Source: Halocafeteria seosinensis (taxonomy: Eukaryota > Sar > Bigyra > Bicosoecida). From it: a stretch of DNA of 64,000 nucleotides. A model generated the notes under the pieces. The model was not told the origin of the DNA. It saw only the letters and a list, made by a program, of their open reading frames with translations, and searched no databases. The position numbers were made by a program, and so were the translations under genes. Position 1 is the stretch's first letter. Every line of letters starts with the position of its first letter. The DNA is taken from contig LVLI01000294.1 in NCBI GenBank assembly GCA_001687465.1, positions 62,001 through 126,000 on the forward strand, in the 5' to 3' direction. Shown one piece after another: positions 32,164 to 43,735 of this stretch.

Positions 32164-32992
32164 CAATGATTTATCATACTGTTGTATGTCTTCAAGTCTG
32201 TTGAGTCCCTCGGGAATCAACATACTCCCTTTCTACCAGGTGAGCCTACAGATAAAAGGTCACCCAAACGGATCTTGAGAGCTCGTCCAGAAACACTACG
32301 ATAAATAAACAAAGTCATGATGCGGGTACGCACGGTACGCCAGGGGTTTGTTAGAGTTTTCACGCCGATAAGTAGGATTATGGGTCAAATTTCTGAAGGT
32401 TTCCGAATCTATGCCTAGCCCTAGCTCCCACGTGTTGGTACGGCATGCATGTTTGATTTCCGATTGCAGCCTGCCAGCTTCCAGAAGGCTAGTTTGAGGA
32501 ACCTCTTACCATGGTGGAATTTGCCTGCGTCCTGCGTGCTTTTTACAATGCTACCACTCTGGTACTTCCAATTGCACATGGACTGGTGGACTTTGGTGGT
32601 GGTCACAGAGTCGTTGTCATTGCCGCACGAAGTGTGGTATTGCCCTGAATCGACCCACCCCAACGGCTTTGAGCAATAAACTATAATAGGATAGATTTAA
32701 TCATCAATCGCATTCGTCATATTTTGCAGGTACGTATTGCTATTGGACATAGCAATACAACCAAGGGCCATGAAACGCAAATGGCACCGGTTGCGACCGA
32801 AGGAGATGGTCGCAACCCTGAGAGCGATTGCTTTGATGGACCATATAAGCCACTATATGATAGAAAGCGTCCATCTGTTTACATTGATGCCTTATGTGTA
32901 ATTATCTCCACCGACAAGGAAGACCTGTCCATGTTCCCGTCGTGTCGTGTGCAGTCGATAAATGTTAACGACTTTTTGCTGCGAGTGAGGCG
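32164..32992. other. 830-bp intergenic region containing a cluster of four stem-loops
   Basis: No exon with domain support was found. The half nearest the next gene holds four successive inverted repeats within 142 nt (32734-32875), listed separately. The rest shows nothing recognisable. Confidence 0.5.
32734..32875. other. Cluster of four adjacent inverted repeats, candidate structured RNA
   Basis: The repeats are: GTATTGCTAT/ATAGCAATAC at 32734-32743 and 32749-32758 (10 bp, loop 5); GCCAT/ATGGC at 32767-32771 and 32781-32785 (5 bp, loop 9); GGTTGCGACC/GGTCGCAACC at 32789-32798 and 32808-32817 (10 bp, loop 9); GATGGAC/GTCCATC at 32835-32841 and 32869-32875, enclosing CATATA/TATATG at 32842-32847 and 32854-32859. 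All stems are perfect. No match to U1-U6, U3, SRP, RNase P or C/D box landmarks was seen. An open plus-strand frame also runs through the region, so a coding or 5' UTR explanation is not excluded. Confidence 0.5.
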
Positions 32993-35900
32993 ATGGATGC
33001 TTCTCAAGAAACAGACACGCTTTCCAGTATTTCCACCATGTCTTCCCTAAATCACGAGGAAGGTGTTCCTCCCTTTGGCTTCTACGGACAATACAGGGAG
33101 AAATACGGCGAGGTTTTACCTTATTCAACAGGTTCCTCCTCCAACGAAGACACCCCACAACGACGATCCTCTGCACGAGATAGAAGACGGAAGAAGCACC
33201 ACCATGATCATCACGTCCGAGCTCGTCCTGCTTCAGCATCGCCTCCTCGAAGGCGAGCAGTGACGCCACCCGCTAAGGAACGAGCCAGCGACGCTCAGCG
33301 GTCGAGTTCCTCGCTCCCGAAGCGCTCTGACGTCGAAGAGCGGTATTGGGCGCATAGGAGGCAAGCGACGGGTAAGTGCTACCGCGACAACAGAGGTGGG
33401 GGTAGACAAATTTACTCTGCGTGGATAGCTTGTTCTTGTTCCTTCCAGAAAATATAACGAACGTCAATCAGCGCATCACTGCTGCTCGGCAAAGACTGAT
33501 TTCGCAAATGAAACGACTTGACGGATGCTCCGAGAACTTGAAGAGCGATAATTCTCAATTGCAACGACTCAAATATGCCCAGGAGTCTCAGCCCAAAGAA
33601 AAAGATGAAAGGAAACATATTCACATGGATTGGCGTGATCCCGGTTGGCGCAATTTCAATGCTGCCTTCTCGAATGAAACAACCCACCACCACCCCCGTT
33701 GGCAACCACCCGCCAATGATCAGGATGACGACTCAAGATATGCTGCTCTTCAAGAAAAGATTTCAAAAGATATGAAAAAGGGGAAAAGACTATTAGCAAA
33801 CGCGAAGAAACGAAACCCGAAGACCAAGAGAAGTACGGATAAGGACCGGAAGCCGAAACGACGACATAGCCCGAACGCCCGTGACAATTCGGCTACTTGC
33901 AGTAGTACTGCTAGAAAAGTAGAAGAGACAAGACCGGCTGCCCCAGCAAAGTATTCAGGAGGTGTAGTTCCAAACACTTCTCAAACAGAGATGACAGATA
34001 TCTCTGGACTCTTCCAAGAATCCCAGGTGCTCAGCATCACTATCCCCTCAGATGACACGGTTACCCCAAAGTTAAAGAAAATGAAGGACACGATAAAAAG
34101 AAAAACAGAACAAGTTAGCTGGCTTCAAAAAGAGCTAGAGTCAAGAGATAAGGAGATATCTAATGTGCGGAACCGTAACGAAACGCTGGAGCAGGACTAC
34201 GCATCTGCTAAAGACAATTATTACAAACTGCAGGAGCAATTGAGCGAAGCGAAAGCGAATTCTAGTCTCCTAGAGAGTAAACTCCAATGGGTCCAAGAGC
34301 AAAACAGTACTCTCAAAGGAGAACTAGAGACCTCCCGTCAATCAAGGGAGGAAATTGAAAGACTTGCTGAGCAATCAGTAAGAAGAAAATATGAACGCGA
34401 GCAAGAGCAGTGGGAGAAAAGAGTGGAAGAAGTCCGCAATCAACTAACAAAATACTATGAAGAGCAGCTAGAACTATTGCGAAACGAGCTGGAAGCAAAA
34501 CGCAATGTCTCCATCGCCGAACCCGAGAAAAATCAGGAGCAGTCACGTAATCGGCAGTTTCTTGAGGAACGAGTCCAGGAACTGTCTGACAAGGTCACAC
34601 GGTTACAGACAGAAAAAGATAGTGAGTGCCGACGAGCCAATCAAGAACATGAAAGAATGACTAGTTTGTATACAGACATACAAGAAAAAGGCGAAGAAGT
34701 TCAGAAACTAAAGACCGAGATTAACGCACTGCACGAGCAGATAGAGCGGAAACGAGCTTCCATGCAAAGTGTGCAGCATCAATTGCTGGTAACCCAGCAA
34801 GAGCTAGACGACGCCAAAAGCGAAAATTGGAGGTTACAAGAGATGAACAAGGAGCGCATACGAAAGAAAGAAGTGGATGGAATGCTAGTTGGTGTCTGCT
34901 ATAAACTCAGGCACCTACAAAAAGATTTTGAGCAGTTTTTCGAACATAGTTTATGGAGACTTAGCTCTTTGGACGACAGGCACACTAAAAATACAGACAA
35001 AGTTATCAAGTGCAGGAGGCGGTTGCAGGAGTGGCGTCACAGAGTACATCGCAAACACTCAGAAAAACTTGAAGAAGGTAAATTGATGCATCAACGTAAG
35101 CTCGATGAAGCAATGGAGGAGAAGCAGCACAAGCAAAAATTGTTCGAGGATGAAATTGAGTCTTATAAGAAATCCTTGAGCGAATTGAGGAGTTCCCATG
35201 CCGCAGTTCAACGAGAAAAAGAAGCCTGTAAGAGGGAAATTGATTCACTTCAGTACGAACTCAACAGCAAGCGAGATCAGCTTGAACACTACAAGGAAGA
35301 AAACGGGGAGCTTCGGAAGAACCTACAACAACAAGAAGTAGATTTTGAAAGAGAGTCCTCAAAGCTCCAGGAAAAGTCGCATAAAATTTCTGTTCTTGAG
35401 GAACAGCTACAAAATGAAACTGAAAAAGCTGACAGACTTCAAGCTGAGCTACGCACTGCACAAACCAACCTGGTCGAGGAGAAGCACAGCCGTGAGGAAC
35501 TTGAGAACAATCTGGAGAAAAAGAGAACTGAGAGCGAAGAATTGCAACGTCAATTCAACTCGTGTCAACGGACTTCAGAGCAGGCCCGCGAGACCTCAAG
35601 GCGGTCTCAAGAAGAACTCGCTGAGGCACTTCGTAGCCATCAAGAGGAAGTAGCTTCGTTAATGAATCTCATTAACACCCAACGCAAGGAACTCACACAC
35701 CTACGTAGTAGCGTATCATCCCCAGGGCGAGATCACTTCTCCCAGCAATACAGAACTACTCAGTCTACGACGGCGACATTCTTAACCTCTGAAGAGGAAA
35801 CCCCATGCGAGCAGTCAGCTGACGCTGGTGCTGTCCACCACGTTGCCCCTTCCACGCAAACTGTCAGTAGTGAAGAAGAGCATTCCATGCTGCCAAAGGG

Positions 35901-38259
35901 CACTAGCGAGACGAAACCCAACACCGCAAGGTGGGAATCTCGGGGGGAAAATGTTGGGTCGGTCGTTCCTGGCTCCAGTGTGTCGCAACAGTCTCAAGAC
36001 ACGAGTTTCGAAGGTAGTAGTTCAACAAGCCAATTGCTTACTACTGCAGCGGCGGGTGCTGTGCCCTCTGTATCAGCTCTCACACGCGAATCCACAGTGG
36101 AACCAGTCTATCCTACCCGTGAAGGTTCCCCTGGGAAGAGGGTGACATACTCAGAAGCAAACGCAGTTACTTCCACCTCAGGGAATCAGAAGGGAGAGCC
36201 AACTTATGGTAAACAGCAAGATGCTATTACCAATGCTGCACATACCGGGGATGACTTAACGGAACTGCACAATGAACCAGACACAGAAACAACTACCATC
36301 GCCACCGCAGTGGGTGAATCGGGTGCCAATGCCAGTGCGACCCCTACCCTTAAACAAGATGCTGTTTCTGAGAGCAAGGAGGAAGGAAGCGATTGGGATG
36401 AAGAAAGCAACTGGGATGAGTCAGAAGATGCAGTTGCTACTTCCCACCCTCAATCTGTAGCGCACCATGCGACGGACATGTCATTTCGTTCGTCCGAAAG
36501 AAGTGACTGGGACGGGCAGGAACAGGTGGCACGTAACGATGACGACTTCTATAATTCCACGGCCGAAACGTCGCCTGACGACGAATGCGTGGACGAAAAT
36601 GAAAAAACAGATGTAAGTTAGCTGTACATCGTCCGTTCATTTATGCTACTCTTTGCTGCAGTAACTTGTGTTGTTCAGGAGCAGGTTCGCCCGTCATCAG
36701 CGGCTAAAACGACTCAGAGTAATGAAGCCTCCATGGGAAGCACAACCGACCATGCTCCAGTAAGTATTTACTGTAAAAAAAATAAAAAAAATCACTTCTT
36801 CAAGTAATACCGGATTTCGTTTCGTCCTCGCTCGCAGACCCAGAAGAAAGCCCCTCAATTGGAGCCTACGTTATCTGTGGATAGTGCCACCATGTTAGGA
36901 TTGAATGAAGACAACACCACATCCGCAGCAAATCGACCGCCAAGAGAATACAGATCAACAACGGCTGCAAACGACCACAGAGACGTAGAATCAGATTCGG
37001 AATCGATTGAATCCATTCCTGAAATTTCCTTAGAGACGGATGAAGAAGTTAAGGAACGTAACGACGAAGCGCCAGCTTTCCAAGAGCGAGAGGGTGAGCA
37101 AAGCCAGAGTTTCGAAAGGGGTGAACAGACTCCAAGGTCTACTTCATACCCTGAAACAACATCCAAAACTACTTCTGCGTCGTCGCAGCACCGACAGCAC
37201 CGTCCTTCTGTTGAGGACAAGGGCGACGCTTCCGAGTCGCAAGCACGAACATCCGAGACTGGAAGTTGGGCGACTACGCGGCGAGTTAGTCATAGTGGCG
37301 AGGATAGCGGTATCTCTTCCCATTTGACGTCTCGCGATCATCCCAGAACACCGTCACAATCAAATTACGAAATGGCCGTGGAAAGAATTACATCATTACC
37401 AGCAGAAGACATTGAGAACCTGTGTCGCATGAAACCGGTATCGGACTCTATTGCGGTAGTCGCTGGGGCTGTCTGCATACTGGTGGGTAAAAAGCCTTCC
37501 TGGAAGAACGCAACCATGTTTCTTAAAGACGAAAACTTTAGAGCTAAGTTCAAGAATGCTAATCCCCTGGATATCAGTGAAAAGAATGCAAACGTTATCA
37601 AGAATCTCGTAGACCAAAAAGACCTCCGCAACTATCGACCTACAATTTCAGAAGATACTCACAACCCAGCAGAAATTGCTCTCCTTGATTGGTCCCTTTG
37701 TTTAGTTGATGATGTGCTTTCCAATAAGGCAAGTGATAGCTACAATTATCTCGAACAATGGAAAGCACCTGTGGACAACCATTCCGAAAGCGGGGATCAG
37801 GAGAATGCTTCAAGTAAGGGACATACTTCGATGACTGCTATTAGACAGCCTCATACCCACTCCTCGTCGGAGCAAAAATCCGAAAATAAGTTGAAAACAT
37901 TCAAGGAGAAGGCGCGAAAGGGCGTCCAAGTTTACAAATTTGGGCGGCTCTGGATGAGCCCAAAACCGCGTACGTTAACGTACGACGATTCTGAAGCCGG
38001 ACAAAGACTGTTTTGGAAAGACCCGAATAGCCCTAGGGCCTCTGACAGCTCAATTCGACTCCTTAATATCACTCAGGTGGAAAGAGGAGGTGAATCTAGC
38101 ATAGTTGACAAGTATGCAAAGAAGAGAGATCGTCCTCGTTGTCTCGGTATACAAACGACTTCTCGCGACTTAGCTTTCCAATTCGAAAGTGAGGAGGAAC
38201 GCAACTGGTTCGCCGAAGGGCTCAATTTATTGCTGAGAGAGGCGATGAGACGTAGGTAA
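32993..38259 (+). CDS. Coiled-coil protein with dynein-stalk-like microtubule-binding domain and C-terminal PH-like domain (4 exons, 1681 aa)
   Basis: Exons 32993-33371, 33449-36612, 36679-36759 and 36838-38259 sum to 5046 nt in frame. The N-terminus is Ser/Arg/His-rich. Residues about 340-880 are long coiled coil (QVSWLQKELESRDKEISNVR and onward). A Ser/Thr/acidic linker follows. Residues about 1387-1505 match the microtubule-binding tip of the dynein heavy-chain stalk: CRMKPVSDSIAVVAGAVCIL, then VGKKPSWKNATMFLKDENF, NPLDISEKNANVIKNLVD and AEIALLDWSLCLVDDVL. That is the family order of KPP..V..V..AVCILLG..P.W..A...L.D.NF, then a Trp helix. Dynein's AAA motor is absent. Residues about 1567-1675 resemble a PH domain (VQVYKFGRLWMSPKPRTLTY; LAFQFESEEERNWFAEGL with the closing tryptophan). 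The inferred role is a microtubule-membrane or cortical linker. Confidence 0.75.
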
Positions 38260-38350
38260 CGCATTCGCAATCGCACGCATGCCTAACCATCACAAAGATT
38301 AATGGATCAAGGATCAGCGCCCATTAAAGTTAGCGGACGTGAGATCTCGT

Positions 38351-41300
38351 CTAAGAAACATACACATAAAACTGTGAGTCGTCTTCATCACGAGCCAAAT
38401 AATCCCTGTTAATAAGGTCCTCGATCCGGTGTTTAATAACTTTGGGTTCAGCAGGAAACCGTCGAATCTGATGTTGTACCTCCGCAATCAATTCCTGATG
38501 CGATACTTTCTGTCGTGCCTTCATCAGCCGGACTATGACCGCATCAATTTCAAACCGTCTGTTTTCTTTCACCTTATCTTCATGCTTAGCTGTTCCTTCG
38601 TCTCGTATTATCGGGATCGGCAGTTTTAGAATCTTCCGGGGATTTTTAAACTGGTCGTGAAAGATATAATTCGTGCCGTCTCTGCAAACAAACAGCACCA
38701 TGCCTCATAATGAAGAATGAATGCCATTGTCCCACACTACCTCTTGATGATTTCCCCATTATTGGATATCCTCTTTTTGGCTCGTACAGTGAGCGAGTGC
38801 ATAACTTGGCTGGTGACATGCTCTGGGAAGTCGATTGCCCTGGAGATACCTTCTAAACTCCATGTGCTCCTCTTGTTGAATAGCAAAAGGACAAAAGCTT
38901 GTAAAAGAGAGGTGTGAAGAAGCTTGGGAGATTCTTTGCTGCAGATTCTCAAGTGCGATGAGACGACCGTGAGCGTCATAACTCACATCCCAAACCGAAT
39001 ACTACTCACTTGAAAAACCCGTACAACTGTGCTTTCCCTCTCGGCCAAAGCCATCTCAGTCTTCTCATACGATCCCAGTGACAGGAGTAAAAGTCAATAA
39101 ACGCGTCAGCTATCTGCCGTAAATACTGCAAACGGTGAATATTTAGTTACCAAAACCAGTAAGCAGTTCCTCTTTACCTGGGAAAACTCAGTCGGAGGTG
39201 AAACATGAGCAACATTCCAGCTGAAAGGCCAGTGGGATGTAGATAGCACGGTTGGCTCAAAGTAATTTTCCGCTGCAAGACAGCACATACTATAATTTCT
39301 TCAACCATCAAGCAGAAAGACACTTGACTCACCTTGGGGATACTGTTGCTGAAAGGAGGCAGTAACCGAAGTGCTAGTTTCAGTGATATCTCGGTACATC
39401 CCTTCCATACGTCGGGTTGCTAGACTCCCCATTTCAAGTTTGAGCCTCGATATGACACTCCTCTCCAAATCCTGCAAAACTAGGATACTTGAATCAAACC
39501 ATCCTCGCCTCATCAGCCAAGCGTCGAGCTTACTGCGCGGCTCCGACCAAAATGAAGAAACCGTTCCGCCAACAGATTTTCATATTCTTGGAGAAAATAG
39601 TCTTGATGGTTGAGTAAACGTAAAAGCTCCAGTATCATATCCAACTTCCAGTTGTTTTCAACGATGTCGTTGTTCTTTACAATTGAGTTAAGGTAGCGGG
39701 CAATTAAGACGCTGTACCGCTCGGCTTTGCGAGAAGAAGCAAACAGTCTAGAGATGGTTCTCCTCAAAATGTCTAGGTACTCGGTAGACCCTTCAAGCAT
39801 ATCGTCAATGATTAGTTTATAGTGTCTATACAGCTGTGCTATAGAATCTGGGTATAACACAAGATGTGAGGCAACGGTGAACAAAGTGGCAAATAGCGAG
39901 TTCCACGTACCAATCAAATTCAAATTCCGGGATTGGCTACTTGGCCGTGCGTCAGCCATAGAATGCAGATCACATATCTGGAAGCCCAAGAATCAATGAA
40001 GAAGGGGTAAATGGTAGTTCAAAAAGCTACTCACTTTCTCCTCCAGATGCTTCGAGAACTCTCTACACAGACAGTCGTTTCCCTCAGAAAACGAGGAGAA
40101 CAAGGATAGCATCCGTTGGAGGTCCGCCCTTGAGCCTTCATCCAAAAGACCTGAAAGCCCAACTTGTCGGTTTTCTATTATGGAAGCATAACGAGGGCGC
40201 AATAGCGCATCTATGAGAGCCTCTTTTAGCTTCACTTCCGTAGCCGGGTGCAGACATGTCCTAGCAAGTTCCTTCTCTTCTGAGAAGAAGTTTTCAACCT
40301 GAACATACACAAATCCCAGGTATCAAACGCATTGTGCGCTTCTATGAAGCCAAACTTACTGTCTGAAGATATGCAGACAGATTCTGATCATCAAACAACT
40401 CTTGGGCCTGTTCTAAATAGTAGTCCTTGGACACATTTATGAATGAAGTTTCAAATTCTTTCACGTAAGTCTCCAATGACGCATCGGAGGAATGAAAAAC
40501 AGACGCCACTGTAGATCTTAGGCTGAAGAACGGCGGGTGCAAAATGCGACAAATTCGCCATATGGTTCAGTCAATACATACTTCTTGGCATCTAGAAATT
40601 GATCTAAATCCATCGACACAAACACCATGATATTTTCGCGAATGAGAGTCTTGTCAACAATCATCCCCTGTAGAAGAAAGAACAGACTATCGGATGAGTA
40701 AACCAAGCTGACAACTCTCCGCAAGTGGCTTACATGACGCCGATTCTGGATCATGGATAGTAACGCTTTCCGCAGCTGGCTACTCATAGGATCAAACACA
40801 GTTGACTTAAAGAGCACTAGGCTTTCAGCTGTCGTCGATCGAAGTTCAACAGTGTTCTCACAATTTAAATGCCTGAAAAGCTTGCTTGTCCACGCTTCAA
40901 GTACCAGAAAATCCTGCCATCTGAAGAATTCCAAAAGCAAATACCCATACTCAAAACGCCTATTGAGAGAATATTGTTATCATACATTTCTGTAAACCTT
41001 TGTAAAAAAATATCTCCTTCCAGATCTTGGATCTTAGGCAACAACCATTCCTGTAATTCCACTTGCGCGCTACCGTGACACCCAGGAACTTCCCCAGCAC
41101 CAGCGAAACGCTACATACATTAAGGAAAGTTCTGGTAAAACGTTGCAAAGTATTATACAAGTGTTCAGCCCCCGCTTCCTTTTGTGTACACTTTGTAACT
41201 GTCGCAGTTCAGAGCAGCAGACCAGTAGCGTTGTGTACAACTCATCACCAGGTACCTTCGCTATGGTTATAGATTCTTACCTGCCGTGTAGAGAGCTCCA

Positions 41301-41681
41301 AAGACCCTCCGCGACAACAATGGTTGTTGAACGTCACAGTCATTACTCTCATGTTGCTGACTCCTCCTTTTATGCAGAAATTCGACGAGGGGCTTCAGTC
41401 CGTACTCTTCAACCATTTCGGCCACTGCTCCAAGTTCACATCACCTCAACCCACAGCTGGAACTCTACAATGAGAGTATGCACATACCTTCTTTCGGTTC
41501 GAACGCATCTTCCGAGTGTCCACGGCGGCATTTCTCAGCAACTGTAAGGCCAGAAAGGAGATGAGCATCCACGGAGGGAAGCGCAACACACGTGGGTTCG
41601 GTCTCTCTTACTCAAATTGCTGAGGTATTCCCCACGTTGGGTGATAGAATCCTGTTCCAGGTTGCCCTGATGCGTCACCAT
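38351..41681 (-). CDS. Cullin, scaffold of a cullin-RING ubiquitin ligase (many exons; start tentative)
   Basis: The C-terminal exon (about 38351-38701) is the cullin neddylation/winged-helix region: KENRRFEIDAVIVRLMKARQ (the NEDD8-acceptor lysine lies in IVRLMKAR), HQELIAEVQHQIRRFPAEPK, VIKHRIEDLINRDYLARDED and the terminal FYVYVS. Upstream exons give the cullin-homology features: LLLFNKRSTWSLEGISRAID (WHB-proximal helix), RRMEGMYRDITETSTSV (the F/Y-RD motif near the RBX1-binding region), LNHQDYFLQEYENLLAERFL, and helical cullin-repeat exons such as FFSEEKELARTCLHPATEVK and LLPKIQDLEGDIFLQRFTEM. Which cullin (CUL1-, CUL3- or CUL4-like) I cannot say. The N-terminus is short of clear landmarks. 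Exons reading EYLSNL, IAEKCRRGHSEDAFEPKE and VAEMVEEYGLKPLVEFL join in frame, with ATG 41681 possible. Confidence 0.85.
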
Positions 41682-42000
41682 TGTCACAAGTATCTCTGTC
41701 GCTGTACACGAAGTGAGCACTGGGAGCGTACCATGATTCGCATGGAAGAACTTGGAGACTAACAACCACGAGGGTAAAATTCAAATGCGTAAGTGCTTAG
41801 GCTTGAAGCCGTAGATGAGTTTCACACAGTGAGTCATCCTCTCCATAAGCGACTATTCGCTGGCTAATTCCTGAAAACCGGAATGGCGCACATACGGCAT
41901 AAGATATAGATGAAGAATAGTGGGGCTTTTCCTCGCTACTGTTTACATGGTACACCGCGGAGAAACAGGCAATGTATATTGACTCATTCTCAAATACGAG

Positions 42001-43429
42001 TTACAATTTTAGCGGCTTCTGCTGGGGATTGAATGTAGTCATGAAGAAGTATACCAGTTGATCAATCAGTCCTGATATTGCAAATGCACCTCCGATAATG
42101 GCACAAACAGAAGTTAAAAATTCGAGTAAAGGTGTATGGGCGTTCCTAACAATGACGAGAAAGGGACTAAAGTCGTAGATAATGAATACGCCAGGAAGGA
42201 CGTTTTGCCTTTGTCCGTCAACGAATGCCGGACGAAACTGGTACGTGTAGGAATACTGCAAAGCGGAAAAAAAAATTGAAAACGTGTACTGGGGACAATA
42301 TCCACCTACTCTTCTTAATTCATGCGTCTTCTTACCTGGTTGGTTTTGACCGTTTGAAACGTCTTTTCTACCCAAGTAGGTACCAATTTCAGAGAATACT
42401 GATACACTCCAGTAGCTTGCTGAGGGGCTTGTGTCGTCCCATCCAATGGGTTCGACATACTATGGACAAGAGGTCCGAATCGCAACTTGTGTATGGTGTG
42501 ACTAGTGTTGAAGCGTTTCAACTGCTGAGGATTGAATTCATGGATGTGCCGTCCGTCGCGTAGAACAGTATCACCCATAGCAACGTGAAAATTGCCTGCA
42601 ACTTTATTAACCTGGAAAGCAGCAATAAATTATATTCATAACAAGTCGAATGAAACCCAAAGGTTTTAACAACTAGCCCTTACCTCCATCGAGCCATATA
42701 TACGACATCCCTCTCCTTCCTTACTTACAAGTCCTTTCACTTCTCGCTCGCGTCGACATTGCTCAGCTTGATTCAATACATCCGCACTATTCCATCCTTT
42801 AGCAGAGTAAGCCTGCTTTACATCATCACACGTGTTACAACACTTGAACGAGTCTGATTCTGCGCCGTAACAACTACCGCAGTAGTCAGCATCGTGAGGA
42901 ATACTATCACCTTCCTCATCGTCCAAACTGTGAGAAAATGCCGAGCCAATACCCTTCCCATATTTATCTAACCTCAATTTATTAATATCGTGGTTGATCC
43001 CATTCTGTTGATCACCGGCTACGTCCATAGCATCCAGGTTCACTTCACCGCAGTGCAACGAGTGGAAGGTGATGTCAAAATCGACATGTAGCTTTTCCCC
43101 CACTGTAGGGTCCACAACAATGTGCTCCTCCGTTTCACTGCTAAGATATCTAGATAGTTCAGAGACGAAAAGCACTGATACTAGTGTTAAAGTAATTATC
43201 GACACTGCATGGCCAACGAAGCACTTCCATTTTATCCGGTTTTGTCGTTTCCCTATCCCCACTTACCAACTCCCCCAGAAGACGTCTTTAAGCGCTCTTC
43301 CTCCACAAGCTTCGGATAGAGATCTAATTTCTTAAACCGCTTCCTCGTGGCTGGAGATATAAAGGTACCAGAACTGGAACCCTCTTTGGTACTATCATCG
43401 CCATCGCGGTCTACATTACGTCGTCTCAT
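42001..43429 (-). CDS. ERGIC3: ERGIC3/Erv46-like endoplasmic reticulum-Golgi cargo receptor
   Basis: Membrane protein cycling between ER and Golgi in COPI/COPII vesicles. The start at 43429 (MRRRNVDRDGDDS) leads to the family N-terminus KKLDLYPKLVEEERLKTSSG and transmembrane helix 1 (SIITLTLVSVLFVSELSRYL). The lumenal domain follows with VDFDITFHSLHCGEVNLDAM then DVAGDQQNGIN, and the cysteine-rich block YCGSCYGAESDSFKCCNTCD then DVKQAYSAKGW. Later exons give IHEFNPQQLKRFNTSHTIHK, YQFRPAFVDGQ, PGVFIIYDFSPFLV and the second membrane helix LTSVCAIIGGAFAISGLIDQ. All landmark segments are present. The lumenal insert between the DAMDVAG block and the cysteine block is somewhat longer and acidic. 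The C-terminus is short and basic (QKPLKL). Confidence 0.92.
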
Positions 43430-43735
43430 TCTCTTCTACTCCTAGTCCTCGGGGTAAGCTTACCCAGATACTGAAACACAAAGTCTCCTCCACCCAGAGT
43501 CTGTCTTTCCTACGATTCTATTAACCATGGCATGTGTATGCATTGCTGTGCAATAATAAAATGCTAACACGACAAACAAACATGCGAGTAAACTCTGGTT
43601 GGAACTTGGAACTCGAGAACGTGAAATGTTAGCAACCTTCAGTACTTGTAATTATGTAGAAAGGTTACGCATTCTTTCATTATTCAACACCATAACTACG
43701 AAAACTACACGATGAAAACTACGATCGTTTTAATT
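43430..43735. other. Intergenic region between ERGIC3 and the PI-PLC-X-like gene
   Basis: Same-strand neighbours; AT-rich and without recognisable genes or RNA features. It should hold the 3' UTR of the PI-PLC-X-like gene and the ERGIC3 promoter. Confidence 0.5.
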
